DNA of 64,000 nucleotides, from NCBI GenBank assembly GCA_033980235.1, contig CM067065.1, forward strand, positions 4,903,328-4,967,327, written 5' to 3'. Positions 34,046 through 46,815 of the stretch are shown here, piece after piece. The stretch's first letter is position 1, and each line of letters opens with the position of its first letter. Below the pieces are notes generated by a model, which did not search any database, was not told the DNA's origin, and saw only the letters and a program-made list of their open reading frames with translations. The stretch comes from Diadema setosum. Its lineage: Eukaryota; Echinodermata; Echinoidea; Diadematoida; Diadematidae. The position numbers and the translations under genes are program-made.

Positions 34046-36729
34046 GATTTGAAATTAAGATTACCTTTTCTACATTTCCACTATGTCAGTCAAAGGAATG
34101 TGTACTTACATGTATGCATAGAATTCTCAACACATTTCCGTTTTCAAACATACTGAAATTACACTCGACAGACCTGTTTCGGAAGACATTGGGAATTCAT
34201 ATTAACCTTTACATATCCACTATTACAGTCGATGGATTGTGTACTTCTCTTCACTTTTTCAGTTCTCTTTGTATTTGCTTTATATGGTTTTCCTACTGCG
34301 ACAAATCAGACCTGTCAATGGCAGTCCTCAATGACAAACCTCAAAGACACATGTTAACGAGCTACATGGGTTAAAAAAAAACGTAAAAAAAAAATAGAAA
34401 GAGGAAAAGGACGCAGGCACACATAACACATCAGAGTGACCTTCTGCATAACATTATACCCGAGACCCTCAGCACAAATCCGCCGTATGACATGTATGAA
34501 GGGCAAAGTGGAACAATTACTCCAATGAGAAAACCCGAGGGCAGTAGTGTGCATCGATTAATATTCATTCATTACTCGAGCTCGTTCAATCCCCGCATTA
34601 TCATAGAATGGCATTGAAGGTTATGCAAACATGGCTACCAATAGACAACTGGCATAGGCTAGTATTAGTAGTACAACATTTCCATTAATCAAAGCCAAAG
34701 TACATGGATGCATAACTATATGCGAGTATTCACTAATAACCTTTTTATATCCCCTGCTGTGTGATTTAAGCTCATTTGCAGCTACTTAAAATGTGGTTCA
34801 TTTTCTACCCCAGCGTATTTACCTGGACTACTAAATCAAAACTATCGGTTACTTAAAAACAAAAGAGGTAAAGTCAAAATAACCACAGAATAGGATAACA
34901 TACATGACGACCAGTGCGGCCGTTAAGGGAAACTTAAATTAGGGAGAGTTAATTGTGCGCAATGTAGCCTACAATTTACATGGAATTCAAATGACCTTCG
35001 ACACTACCTGTCAAACACAGCAACTCTTACGTATAGGGATAAGACGGCCATGATATATCATAAAGATTTAACAATGTCAAGAATATTGTGCCTTTACAAT
35101 CTAGTTACACAGCGAATCATCATTTCCGACACCATTGGCGATGTATAACTAAAGTCGATAGCTTCAAAAGAATACGTAGGTGATACTTACGCGCCTCAAG
35201 ATTCTCACAAAACGCATTACAATCAAAGCGTTCAAATTAACTGAAGAAAAAGAACGAAGTCATCATATCATCCAGGTAATCATTAGAGAGCTTTTCCATA
35301 GCCACATGTGGGCGGGCAGAGAGACATAAGTGTGTGGAGATTAAATGTAGGCGGCTTCGACGAATATTGAAGGAATCTAAAAGTGCATTTATGTCATAAT
35401 GTTTTTTCTTGTTTTGTTTTGTTTTGTTTTTTTCCTTTCAACACATAGTGAATCTCTGACATTTCATCACGCAGTGGAAATAAAAACACGGAGGCCCCGT
35501 TGAAATATTATCTGGAACGTACTGAAAGAATCTTTACCATTCTCACTTAAGAGAGCAGAACGAGAGACAGCATTTGACAGAAATGTCAAAGAACCGCGAT
35601 GCACATTACCTGAGAATAAGGAATGCCAATGAGTGCGTTCTAAAGTCTCCTTCAACATGGGTGCGGGAAAGGAGGAAGTTAAGGTCTGTATGAATAAATG
35701 GTAGAGTGCCTCGGGAACATTCCAATCAGAGAGAAAAAAAAACAAGAGAAAAAGAAAAGAAGAAGAAGAAGCAAGCACATTATGACGAGTGGGGAATTGA
35801 CGATATACCGACATTAATTACGAACGTACACGTTTGTTGCTATTCCTGAAGCATCCATGTCCAGAACTACGGGATTATGTTCAGGCATTAGAAGCATTGT
35901 ATCAAGTTTGGGAAACATAAACTGTTTTGTCCATTATGGTACCAATACATCTGGTAGTATAGGCCTATATCAAAATAAGGCAATCTAAATCTTCCTGTAA
36001 ACTTATTGTTGAACGCTTCAGTCATGTAACATCTATCTACGAGTGATCGAACATACCAGCAGTATAGTGGGGTAACATCCCTTTGTAGAATTTACCATGC
36101 ACAATGTATACTCGATTGTGTTAGAGCCATGTTGGAAACGGTTTAACAACATGCGATAATACTTGAAATAATCCGTATAGTATAACCTTCACGATATGTT
36201 ATTTGAAGGTATTGTTAAATTTGAATCCATTTCATTATCATTTCACAGTTCAGTGTTGGGATTGGGTGACAATGTGTATAATTATTGAGCCACTCCAATG
36301 TTGATCGTGTCCGAAAGATCCCCCCCCCCTCCTATAAGCAAAAGGCGTGCCTACACCATTAGGCTTGTGTACCTGAACTACTGAACCGCCCTCAATAAAA
36401 TAAAATTGCAATAAACGAAATGGGTAATCTTCATGTATAGTCTTTCAACGCTGTCTCCGTCCTATAGTCTCTCTTAACCAGTTCCTTACGAGATCATGAA
36501 AATCCACTTTAAATGTGCCAGTAACCCCACACGTCCCCGCAGGAAACGGATTAACTGAGTGCTTTGACAGTTATTAGTGACTTTTCTGTTCTCGCCTGGC
36601 CTGGGCTGGGCAAAGTCTGGGCAATTAGCTAAATGCGATCCGACTCATCGTGTCCGGCCTTCATCCTGTCAGTTCCGTAAAATTGGAATCCTGCTGTACC
36701 TGGTTATTCGTTCGCACTTCGGATCCTTG
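34046..36729. other. Long spacer, no feature recognised
   Basis: Low repeat content. An ORF at 35467-35814 (minus) has no recognisable domain. A minus-strand donor-like CGC|GTAAGT is near 35190, without further support. C tract at about 36321. Confidence 0.3.
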
Positions 36730-37050
36730 CTCTGTGATGGAGATGGTGGTGGGTGTGGTGGCGCTGGTGTGTTGATCGTGTTGGTGGGATTGGTGTTTGT
36801 GTTAGTGTTGGTGGTGGTGTCGGTGTTGTTGGTGTTGGCGTTGTTGTTTGTGGTGGTGGTGGACAGGTGGTGGTGTTAGGGTTGTGTTGATGGTGTTAGT
36901 GGCGATGGTGTGGTATGGCGTGGTGATTGTGGTGGTGGTGTTGGAGGAGGTGATGGTGGTAGTGTTGGTGGTGATGGTGGTGTTGATGGTGGAGTTGATT
37001 TTGGCGGTGGTTGTGTGTGTGATGTTGGTGTTGGTGTTGGTGGAGGCATT
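36730..37050. repeat. GTG/GTT-rich degenerate repeat
   Basis: About 320 bp with G and T almost exclusively on the plus strand, built of GGTGTTGGTGGTG-like words. It generates overlapping spurious ORFs on both strands. Confidence 0.85.
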
Positions 37051-38344
37051 CTCGGTAACTGAGTGCGATGCAGTATGGCAAATTGGATCTGCACTCATGT
37101 CATGACGACATCCTGTAGGCCTAAATGCGAATTGCTTCAACAGATATGGGGGGGGGGGGGTATTCAGTATCTTTGTGTATTCATCCATGTACTTATTCAT
37201 TCATTAATTCATTTCATTTTTTTTCTATATCTACTTGTGCATCTATCAACATATCTATTGTTTTGTTTATTCATTAAGGCATTTGAATTCTGGTACTCTC
37301 ATTGGTAAAGAACATTTTTTTTTTCTACTCTGTTTTACATCCCCACTCGACTTTGCAATTGTATTGTATTTTACAAATCTGGCAATGGCAAATGTCAAAT
37401 TGACTTGGCATGATAACGAACCTACATATTCGCAAACTTGATAGGGTCACACCTTACAAAGCCAGCCAGCGATTCCCAGGCACGCGATCCTCCGCCCCCC
37501 CCCCCCCCCCCCCCAACCCATCTATTGTCGGATGATCGCGATGGCCCTGACCGTCGCTCGAGACTCGCGGAACAAGAGTTTAGCCTTGAATCAATGCTGT
37601 TTCGTATGATATCGGCAACTCATTCGATCGCGGATGACGCGCACAATATCCGCCGAGTAGGCTGATAAACAATAAGCGGTGACAGTTGGTCCGGAATCGC
37701 TACCTTTCCTTCCTTATCCACTCCCCCCCCCCCCCCCTTTTCTTTTCTTTTTTTTTTTTTTTTTTTGGGGGGGGGGGTTAATGCAATTACCTTAACGTCA
37801 AGGTTAATCTCTTGACATTATAATTTTACAGCACACCATGTACTAGGTATAGATATTTTTTGACTGCCCCGCAATACCTAAGCATGCACTGGATGCTATT
37901 GCAACAGTACATTCAAAAGCACAATATGAAAAATCATGTTTTGAGTTAAGAGATATATCATAATATGGGACCACAATATATACACTGTATATAGTCAAAC
38001 CTGTCTAGAAGACTCCAAAGAGAAATAAAAAAACAAAATACCATGCTCACAATCATATCGCTGGTGGTGGCTCACAAAGATTCAGGATGCGCTTGATTAT
38101 GGCATTGAAATTTTAGCATTTATTTGTGTCGGCTGCTTGAAATAATTGATACGTTGTACATGACACGATTGAATGCAGATATCCTATGTCGCCCTCTTTG
38201 GAATCATCGTACTTCGTAAATTTGATGAGATTTTAAAAATAACTTTGTCCTTGATTGTTCACGCGACTATTTATCTATTATTTATTCAGTATGTAAATCA
38301 TCAAGCAAATTTTTTTCCAGAAGCAGATACTAGGGCGATACCTT
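37051..38344. other. Spacer with homopolymer tracts
   Basis: Poly-G at 37148-37160, poly-C at 37494-37514 and 37723-37737, and T/G runs at 37747-37778. The CpG-rich stretch 37535-37665 has an open frame but no recognisable protein. Confidence 0.35.
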
Positions 38345-38460
38345 GAACATCTGGAAGTGAGAGAAAGAGAGAGAGAACGAGAGAGAGAGAGAGAGAGAAT
38401 GAGGGAGAGAGAGGGAGAGAGAGAACAAGGAGATACAGACAGACAGACAGACAGACGAGA
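38345..38460. repeat. (GA)n-rich microsatellite with GACA tail
   Basis: GAGAGA blocks followed by ACAGACAGACAGACAGAC. Confidence 0.9.
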
Positions 38461-38514
38461 GAGGACCGACAGCGAAGGAGCAATACAAAATCAGTAGATC
38501 AGTTATCAAAGTAA

Positions 38515-38742
38515 ATCGAAGTGGTCTTAAATGTTAGGTGGGTCCCACCTTTCAGTATATGACCACTTTGTTTTGGATATCCCAGCCATTTTAAAACAAA
38601 ATTTCATCAAGTAAACTTTGAATTCCTATTCCTCTAAGAATTGTTTGCTCTTTAATATTTCATATAAGAAGCATATATGCTCATTATCTCATAACAAAAT
38701 GGAAACCTATAGTCCCAACTCAACCAAAATTACCCCGTCCCT
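38515..38742. mobile_element. MITE family B, copy 8 (left-truncated)
   Basis: From GGTGGGTCCCACCTTTCA to the right end ...AATTACCCCGTCCCT, followed by TTAA (38743-38746), which it shares with the next copy. Confidence 0.7.
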
Positions 38743-38746
38743 TTAA

Positions 38747-39080
38747 GGGGATTTTATGGTATTGGATGAGATGATGGTTGGGCTTTTAACCTCTTTGCAA
38801 GATACCAAGAAACCCCTTATGAAATAGCACAGAGCATACAAATCTAAGAGGAATTCAAAGTTTGTTTGATGAAAATCGGGTTTGGAATGGCTGAGACATC
38901 CAAAAACATAGTAAAACAAAGTGATCGTAATAAAAGGTGGGTCCCACCTTTTATCAGGATTGCTGTATTTTGATATCGTAGCCATTTCAAAACCAATGTT
39001 CATCAAATAAACGTTGAATTCCTCATGAAATTACATCCCCTTTCACATTTCATATGAGATATCTCATTATCTCACCCCCC
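38747..39080. mobile_element. MITE family B, copy 9 (right-truncated)
   Basis: Begins GGGGATTTTATGGTATTGGA directly after TTAA (38743-38746) and keeps the central GTGGGTCCCACC palindrome. The right end is lost at a C/A homopolymer at 39076-39096. Confidence 0.7.
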
Positions 39081-39394
39081 CCCCCAAAAAAAAAAAGTGT
39101 TCACACGAAACTAACAGAATGCGAGCCATTGGCCTTGAAGAACCCCTATGGTCACTATACGCCGTGGTGATAACCTATGAGATAACCATAATTATGAAAC
39201 AGCGCACGAACGTACAGGCGCCTTGAAAATGCTGCTTAATTCAGATCACGCTTACGATGTGCCACGCTTATTTTTTGACCATAGGTTTGTGTGTGAAATT
39301 TGTGCTTATTTGATTCATCGGCATATAAAGTGTTAATGCAATAAACAGATAAACCTAGGTGATGGAACAAAGAAAAACAAAGGAGAGGAGGGAA

Positions 39395-39500
39395 GATGAG
39401 GGAAGAGACACTGAGAGAGAGAGAGACAGGGAGAGAGAGGGAGAGAGAGTGAGAGAGGGAGGGAGAGGGAGAGAGGGAGGGAGAGAGAAATAGAGGAAAA
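39395..39500. repeat. (GA)n-rich microsatellite
   Basis: GAGAGAGGGAGA repeats. Confidence 0.9.
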
Positions 39501-39569
39501 AGAGAATGAGACACATTGTACAGTGACAGATAATGTATCATTTGCCCTTTACCATGTCTTCGAGCATAT

Positions 39570-39816
39570 GAAGAGTTTGTTTGCAAAAACCAATAAGTCC
39601 ATATTTGCCAAATGGAGATATTTGCGATTAAAGGTCAAGAAAAATAAAGAGAATAATAAGAAAAATTTTACTTCTTTTGACCATAACTTCAAAAATATAC
39701 CTTTATACGTAGTGACCAATATATCATTTAAAAGGTATTATTTTGTACTTTGTGACAAAAACCGTACTTCAAAATCTTCAAAAATGGACTTATCAGTTTT
39801 TGCAAACAAACTCTTC
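39570..39816. mobile_element. MITE family A, copy 3
   Basis: 247 bp, ends GAAGAGTTTGTTTGCAAAAA in inverted orientation, 4-bp duplication ATAT (39566-39569 and 39817-39820). Intact, with no nested element. Confidence 0.85.
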
Positions 39817-41396
39817 ATATACACAGCAAAAATGATGAAGATAGACGAATGCAACGTTTACACTTTTTTTTTTTTTTTGGTACAACACCTTTACTGACTG
39901 CACTACACTCCTGCATGTCACAAAATTCTGTTTGGTTAAAGAAAATGTCGAATTTGGGCATGGTCATTAGTCTAAATACAGGACGAAAACGTCGCATAGA
40001 TGTATCTTTTATATTAATTGTTCTTTTATCTTTTTGCAGTCATCGTTTCAAGGTTTTCGGTCCCTCGACAACAGATGACAGAGATCGGTAACTCGTAAGT
40101 GGGGAAGTAATTCTTTTATGTGAAAAAGCTGTTTTTAGAGCATATACCCTGATAACGGAGAGAGTATAGCGACAATGCTCACTCCGTCAAAAGATAATTA
40201 AACAAGTTGAAATAGCACCTACGTAATTTTCCTTTTGTAAAAACAGGAAGCAAGTGGCAAGCGTTAGATTTACTGCTGAAGCATTCATTGTTCTTTTACT
40301 ACCAAAAATGTTAGCCTTCTCCCGAATGTGATCGTCACAAACTTGTATTGTAATGCGTTCGATGGTCATCATGCTTAAATGTCACATTGAAATATCATAA
40401 ATCAGTAATATAATTATAGAGGACAGTAATCAATTTAGAAAGGTAGCTGTAAGAGCATTAATGAAAAAGTGTGATTTATAGTAGTGACATTAAGATTTCC
40501 AAGAGGAATAACAAAGATAAAAGAGAAAATGTAAATGATGAAAATAAAAAAATTGAAAAATAAATCAACTATCATTGAGGCGAGGCTACGCCAGCACTGA
40601 CTCAACCTTGTGATTCGCTTGCTGTGCGTTGTCCTCCGTAGCCATGGCAACGTGTTTTCCTCAGATCGATATCAGTGGTTATTGTTGCTACGTCCTAGCA
40701 AAGTGGCAAAGATCGGCATAATTTGCATAAAGTAATACCAAAGGGGGAAATAACAATAACAATAACAACGAATACCCTTCATGTCTAGGATACTATTACT
40801 AGTATCTTGTTGTGTGTGTGTGTTATGCAACTTATCAGATGTTTGTGTGTAGGGCTTATGGATATGATGATATACTATGATGTACAACACATTTTGTGTG
40901 ATGCGTGTGTGTATGTGTATTCATCACAAATGCACAATATTGTGTTTGCATGTGTGTGCCATATAATATATACACACATCATCACATGAAATGAGAAACA
41001 TGAATTCCTTGGAGGTAAGTCAAGGTATATCTATAGGCCTATGCGTGTTTAAACTGTTCTTCACCCCTGCTCAGCATCATCGTATATCTTGCCTTGGAGT
41101 GGAATTGCTTCGTGTAATTTTAAGCATCTTAAAAGTGTGTGTGTGGGGGGAGAAAAAGTGTAATGCGTTCCTTGAAATACATTAAGATATTGATCGTATT
41201 GTTGACGTGCCTCCATTGTTTTTTGTGGGGTTTTTTTTTTTTTCAAAAATGGTGATAATGATCATTAGCTGCAGGTTTTGGTTTTTTTTTTTTTTCATAT
41301 CCAAAGAAATGAACATAATAGGCTACATGGATTATCAGGGGGTTGGATAACGTAACTCTGCGAGGGTTCATATAATGATAATAATATTAATAATAA
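39817..41396. other. Spacer, no confirmed gene
   Basis: On the minus strand GCCATGGCTACGGAGG at about 40642 gives a good Kozak context and a 19-codon frame MATEDNAQQANHKVESVLA ending in TAG. It has no good splice donor, so I do not call an exon. TG-rich runs lie at 40810-40860. Confidence 0.3.
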
Positions 41397-42080
41397 GGTC
41401 TTATTTACCCAGGGTAGCCTCTTCAATGTTGCCACTGCTCTCCCAGAGGGCCCTGCTATTTTCATTACCCTGCTCTACCAGAGGGCCCTGCTATTATCAT
41501 CACCCTGCTCTACCAGAGGGCCCTGCTTTTATCATCACCCTGCTCTACCAGAGGGCCCTGCTATTATCATCACCCTGCTCTACCAGGTACCCATTTAAAC
41601 ACCTGGGTGGAGAGGGACTTAAGCCCCTTTTAAACTGGGCGTTAGCTCGCTTCTGGTGCGGACCTGAAGCGAGGTAACTCTCAGTATAAAAGGTCGAAAA
41701 ATAGTTAGTCCGAGCTAAAGTTAGTCCCCTCTAGGGGGGTGGATCAGGTCAGCTTCTGAAGCGAGTAACGTACCGTATAACAACGGAACTGAATTCGTAC
41801 TCGTAAGTATAAGCATGAAAAACTGTCACTGAATTTTCGCGCTCGTTGGAAGGACAGCAGGCTAATGGGGGGGGGGGGGGGGGGGTGGGGGGCGATAGGT
41901 CTGGTCTTGCACGTAACCTTGGGTGGTCGAGAATGGCAGTATAAAACGACTTGGCCCGAGCTAAAGTTAGCTCGCTTCAGAAGCGGCTAAAAGTCCAAGG
42001 ACGTGAACACTGGGCGGGATTCGAACTCGGGCCCTCCGATCGGGAGTCGGGAGTCGTATCCACTATGCCACAGCGCACCC
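41397..42080 (-). mobile_element. tRNA-derived SINE (minus) with tandem tail and an insertion
   Basis: On the minus strand the head reads GGGTGCGCTGTGGCATAGTGG (A box TGGCATAGTGG), then AGTTCGAATCC (B box), then CCCAGTGTTCACGTCC. The body continues at 41580-41625 (CACCCAGGTGTTTAAATGGG) and ends AAATAAGACC near 41397. About 350 bp of other sequence with AGCTAAAGTTAG words interrupts it at about 41625-41985, including a poly-G run at 41868-41893. Confidence 0.7.
41440..41590. repeat. 41-bp tandem repeat inside the SINE tail
   Basis: Four copies of a unit containing CTACCAGAGGGCCCTGCT and ATTATCATCACCCTG; the first is diverged and the last is incomplete. Confidence 0.85.
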
Positions 42081-42734
42081 TACTATATATGACTTGTTGT
42101 CGCTCTGTACATAGATCTAGAAACATCTATCAGCCTTGATAGATGGTTAACTGCACTCCTGATCTTTAACAATTCATTCACTGTGAAAACAAGACTGATC
42201 AGTCACGGATCACAAATAGAAAAACAAAACTAACATATAAACTTCAAATAAGAAGAATTTTGGGAGGATTTTTTTTTCATTCGTCAGTAAACATCCTCGT
42301 TATTGTACTACCATAAGCTCTATTTAGATAAGAATATTGGACAATAATGTTGGAGGGTCGCTGCAGCAGCTGGCAGGTCTTCAGGTCTAATAGTAAAGAT
42401 TGTGCACTTGTATGCAGAATTAAGGGATTTTTTTTTTCCACACCAGGACCGTCGTTTTTATCCCTCGGTTTAAATTCATAAAGAAGGATGGAGTCTCAAC
42501 TTTTTTTGCATAGATGCATCTTTTTTCCGCGCGGATAAAGGCTTCTACCACCATCTTTGGTATAGCATATGGTAGGTGAAAGATGATTGAATGTTTTGGA
42601 GCTATACGTGCCATTGTGTTCATCAAATTGTCAAGATCGGGTTTCCCCAGAAGTTGGCGAGAACAGTGAAACGATTCTACTCAATACGTTCACAGTCGTC
42701 TGTGTACTCCATACATTCATGAGCCCCTTCCTTT

Positions 42735-42797
42735 TCGGTTTGACATGGTTTCATCTGGTTTCAACTGGTTTCATCTGGTTTCACCTGGTTTATCTGC
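42735..42797. repeat. Short direct repeat TGGTTTCATC
   Basis: Five to six copies of a 10-12 bp TGGTTTCAnC unit. Confidence 0.75.
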
Positions 42798-42911
42798 TTC
42801 CAGCTAGATTTAGATGGTTACAGTATACACATGATCTTTCATCATTTATTCACTGTGGTATAATTCATGTGACGATTTAGTTTTACTCTGCTTGAATGTA
42901 CGTATACAATC

Positions 42912-43112
42912 ATTCAAATTTATAAAATTCTTCCGTCGAGATGTTTTCATTGCAACTGATTGACAAATTGTCCTACATCGACGTAAATAAGCACTGAATT
43001 GATCAGTGTTTTAGTAGTAGCCATGATAAAAAATCATGGGCGTACATGTAGGGCAATTTGTCAATCAGTTGCAATGAAAACATCGCGACGGAAGAATTTC
43101 ATAAATTTGAAT
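42912..43112. repeat. 65-bp inverted repeat enclosing a reversed SINE tail
   Basis: Left arm 42912-42976 and right arm 43048-43112 are near-perfect reverse complements, containing TTCATTGCAACTGATTGACA and its inverse. The spacer 42977-43047 is SINE tail sequence opposite to the SINE at 43075-43341. Confidence 0.8.
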
Positions 43113-43341
43113 AACAAAGCAGTACCCGCTGCATGCTATAAGGATTAGGGCCAGCGCTTGCTGTCGGGCGGGGGCTCGGTGGTCTGGTGGAGATGACGCC
43201 TGCCCGGTGATCGGGAGGTCGTAGGTTCGAATCCTGCTCGAGTATGTACGCCCATGATTTTTTATCATGGCTACTACTAAAACACTGATCAATTCAGTGC
43301 TCATTTACGTCGATGTAGGGCAATTTGTCAATCAGTTGCAA
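43075..43341 (+). mobile_element. tRNA-derived SINE (plus) with conserved tail
   Basis: A leader with GCTATAAGGATTAGGGCCAG leads into a tRNA-like head at about 43170-43242: TGGTCTGGTGG as A box and GGTTCGAATCC as B box. The body has ACTAAAACACTGATCAATTC and the tail GGGCAATTTGTCAATCAGTT. The same arrangement occurs on the minus strand at 62950-63250. Confidence 0.75.
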
Positions 43342-43589
43342 ACTCTTCACATGCATTCATAATGTATGTGCATACATATTTTAATAAATGTACGGGAACT
43401 CAACTCAAACATGATCATGTTATGTCCGGGAAATTAGTCAGAACGACGGCTGTAATGCATGAGCAGGCATCACAAGAATAATAGGCACACTAGCTTGCAT
43501 TCAGTGTTTTCCGAGTAGCAACACGGAAATCCAGTATGATCCCTCTCTCACAATACATACTGTCGTAAAATGTCTTTATTCCAGCTGAG
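43342..43589. other. Spacer, no feature recognised
   Basis: Short non-repetitive stretch. Confidence 0.3.
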
Positions 43590-45070
43590 CAGGACCGCAT
43601 TATAATCATAATGTTGTTTATAAATCCATCCATCACTATTTCATTGTGACAAGTCTAGCCTCGCCCTATTATTCAATGCTATCATCTACCTTCATAACAT
43701 TACCAGTATCAACGCCACGATAATATGTTTAATCGACGTAATCATTGTAGCATCACCATTGTTGTCGAACCATCATTCTCATATTTTTTGTTACCATCAT
43801 CATCATCATCATCATCGAGGACATTGTCCTCGTCATCATGACACGGCTGTCATTACTACCACAGTTTATAACCATTACCAACACCTCAAACATAAACTTA
43901 ATTATACCATCAACAAGTGACATATACCTTAACATCAACGGGGCCTCTCCCACAATCCCAATCACAATCTGCGTCACTTAAACTATCCTTTTCTTTAACA
44001 CAATAAACTTTTAGTATTAAATTGCAATGACTAAGATACAAATGTCATTATAAAGTTACTATTCTTATCTTGATTATCATTGTGTACATTGTCTTTGTCA
44101 AAACATCAATATCATTTTCAAGAGTCACATAATATTCCCAAAGCAGTGATCATCCTTGCGACATCATGGCCTTCATCATCATTAACATCACCAACATCAT
44201 CTTCATCGTCATTGAATTGAATTGAATTGGATTGGATTGGATTGGATTGGATTGAATTGAATTAATTGAATTGGATTGAATTGGATTGAATTGGATTGAA
44301 TTGAGTTGAACTGAATTGAACTGAATTGGATTGAATTGATTTGAATTGGACTGAAGTGAATTAAATTGAAATGAAATGGATTGAATTGAATTCAAATGGA
44401 CTGAAGTGAATTGAATTGACTTGGATTGAATTGAATTGAATTGAATTGAACTGAATTGGATTGAATTGAATTGAATTGGACTGAAGTGAATTGAATTGAA
44501 ATGAATTTGATTGAATTGAATTCAATTGGACTGAAGTGGATTGAAGTGAACTGGAATTAATTGAATTGAATTGGACTGAAGTGAATTGAATTGAAATGAA
44601 ATGAATTGGATTGGATTGAAATGATTACTTTGTTATGTTTATACGTGGCCACTATATAAGGAGGCAATGAACGCTTGGAAGAAAGCGTCCAATATGTCCG
44701 AGGGACCAACGACACTAAATTCCCTGCGACAGACTATAGGCCAGTAAGGATTAGGTGTCAGTGTACGGCCTCAACAGCTTCAGCATGTGGACTTGGACCA
44801 ATACCAGATATTGTTTGGCTGTCAGTCTTATCCACTAATCCACAACAACCATCGTAATCACCGTGACTATTGGATCACTATCATCATAATCATCATCATC
44901 ATCAACAATATCAATATAACCTCATTCTTCTCGTATGAAAATGGTTATCATCTACACCTGCTCACTGGCTTTTTATCGTCTGTACGATCGTTATCGTCAT
45001 GGCAACGTTACTATCATCATCATCATCGTCATCGTCATCCTCATCCTCATCATCATCATCAACTTCACCA
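43590..45070. repeat. Simple-sequence region: degenerate (ATC)n flanking (ATTGA/ATTGG)n
   Basis: Degenerate CATCAT runs at 43680-44215 and 44870-45065. Between them, 44208-44625 is about 420 bp of ATTGA, ATTGG and ACTGA pentamers on the plus strand. ORFs rich in Ser/Asn/Gln or Met here are artefacts of the repeats. Confidence 0.85.
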
Positions 45071-45632
45071 TTACTGCAGCATAATGATAGAATTAAAAAC
45101 GAACAACAGGGGCTTATGATTTGATATTCTCATTTCTATGATATGATGATTAATGATGAAAAAACACCTGCGAGATACCACGCAAAATTGACAAAAGTAT
45201 GATTTCACGTCACCCATAGCAAGACCTATGCCAGACTTTCATTCCGTATGTAGGGAAATAAAGTAATTATCGCTTAAAAGACAAAGCAAAGACAGACATA
45301 CAAGACGATGTGTGCATGCATCAACTATCAAATTCTATATGACTTCTTTGGAGAGCGTTGATTGGGCCTTTTATAATTAGCTCGTCAGCAATACGCCCAT
45401 GTAAAGCCACCTACCATAGGCTGCCCCGTAAAGAATAAACAAGATACGACCCAGCCACTCCCTTTTAATACTACCAACACCAGAAAAGAAACGGAAACCG
45501 TCAAATCAGACATGCATCTTCTTTTCCACAATTGTCTTGCTCAATTACTCAAAAAATAACGCAGTGGTATGGCCGAAGAAATGGATAAAGAGGTAAAAGA
45601 GAAAAACGATGAAATTCATCAGAAAAACTCAC
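45071..45632. other. Spacer, no feature recognised
   Basis: No exon-like ORF or repeat partner. Confidence 0.3.
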
Positions 45633-45740
45633 CTGAATTGATGATGTAGTTACTCCGTGAAGCTCTGCACTTCGTGAATAATGCGTGTGCGTTGAGGAGC
45701 TCCCGCCTTGCACTGTATCAGCGAATGCTTATTGCAGACG
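45633..45740 (-). other. Possible non-coding first exon of a minus-strand gene (perhaps PLAC8-A)
   Basis: A strong minus-strand donor ATCAATTCAG|GTGAGTTT ends at 45633. The sequence upstream is more GC-rich and contains no ATG before the donor. If it belongs to PLAC8-A, intron 1 would be about 15 kb. The upstream limit is arbitrary. Confidence 0.3.
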
Positions 45741-46384
45741 ATACAAAACGCAGTGAATCACATTTGCTTTTTCTCGCAGAACTAGGGTTTTTTGTCCTCT
45801 GTTTTTTTTTTCCTCTCCATCTCTCCCACCTCCCTCTCTCTCTCCCTCTCTCTCTCTCTCTCAGCCTCTCTCCGTAGTCAAATCCACGCCTGCTTTCGCT
45901 ACAGCCAGTCTATTCAACATCACAATAGCCAAACCGTTATGAGTAAATAGAGTCCGTCTGATGTTGGGAACAATTCCATTATTCTCTTATAGAAAAGAAA
46001 AAGAAGAAAAATTATTGCATTTTTTTTTCTCCCTCTCTCAGCACAGATATTGATGTCAATGGCTAGAGATCATAAGGTTACCCCAGGGTCGCATTTCAGT
46101 AGTATCTCTTCTTTCGTTTTCTCTTTCCCAATTCCAATATCTCTTTACATTTCTCAAAGACTTCTACATGATGTATTACTGCGTCTTTGAATAAACTTGT
46201 CAAATCAATGCCAGACAGAGGTGTGCCCGTCCTAAGCTGATTTGGGAGACAATTGCGCTATCCCTACCCCCTCCCCTCCCCCCCCCCCCCCCTTAGCTCT
46301 CTCTCTATCTACATGTATACAGTATATACTCTACGACATTTTGACATCCAAAATATGAACGTTATTGACATACTTTCTACACCG
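45741..46384. other. Spacer with CT-rich and C tracts
   Basis: CTCTCT run at 45830-45868 and poly-C at 46277-46292. No gene signal. Confidence 0.35.
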
Positions 46385-46432
46385 TTGGAGATAGATAGAC
46401 AGGCAGATATATATTTAGATAGATAGATAGAT

Positions 46433-46492
<60 letters not shown>

Positions 46493-46555
46493 GCATGGAT
46501 GGCTGAATAGATAGATAGATAGATAGATAGAGATAAACTCCTAGATAGATAGATA
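46385..46555. repeat. (GATA)n microsatellite
   Basis: GATA tetranucleotides with interruptions; a further short block at 46680-46702. Confidence 0.95.
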
Positions 46556-46760
46556 AACAATAATATAGATATAGATATGATTTTTTATAGTAACTTTCAA
46601 GTACCTTGGATATGATTGTCAGATGTCATATTGTTGGATCTCAAGCAATCTTCTGGTTTCACTTAATTGATAGGTATTTAGAAAGATAGATAGATAGATA
46701 GACAGAGAGGGGTAAGTAGAGCCTCAAACTGCTGAGGGATATTATACAGGTATATATATG

Positions 46761-46812
<52 letters not shown>

Positions 46813-46815
<3 letters not shown>

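Noticed and set aside
35467..35814. 115-codon minus-strand ORF with a hydrophobic start
   Set aside because: The start is a translated pyrimidine tract, no domain is recognisable and no splice context supports an exon.
36577..37200. Overlapping Val-, Thr- and His-rich ORFs on both strands
   Set aside because: All arise from the GTG/GTT-rich degenerate repeat.
39523..39897. 124-codon plus-strand ORF rich in Lys/Asn
   Set aside because: It lies across MITE family A; the same peptide recurs at 46811-47110 for the same reason.
40580..40660. Start codon in good Kozak context on the minus strand (MATEDNAQQ...)
   Set aside because: The frame stops after 19 codons, the only nearby GT (GTTGAG) is a poor donor, and it would not give the phase needed by PLAC8-A exon 2.
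43170..43242. Possible true tRNA gene
   Set aside because: A and B boxes are present, but the sequence does not give a convincing cloverleaf and is followed by a conserved SINE tail repeated elsewhere.
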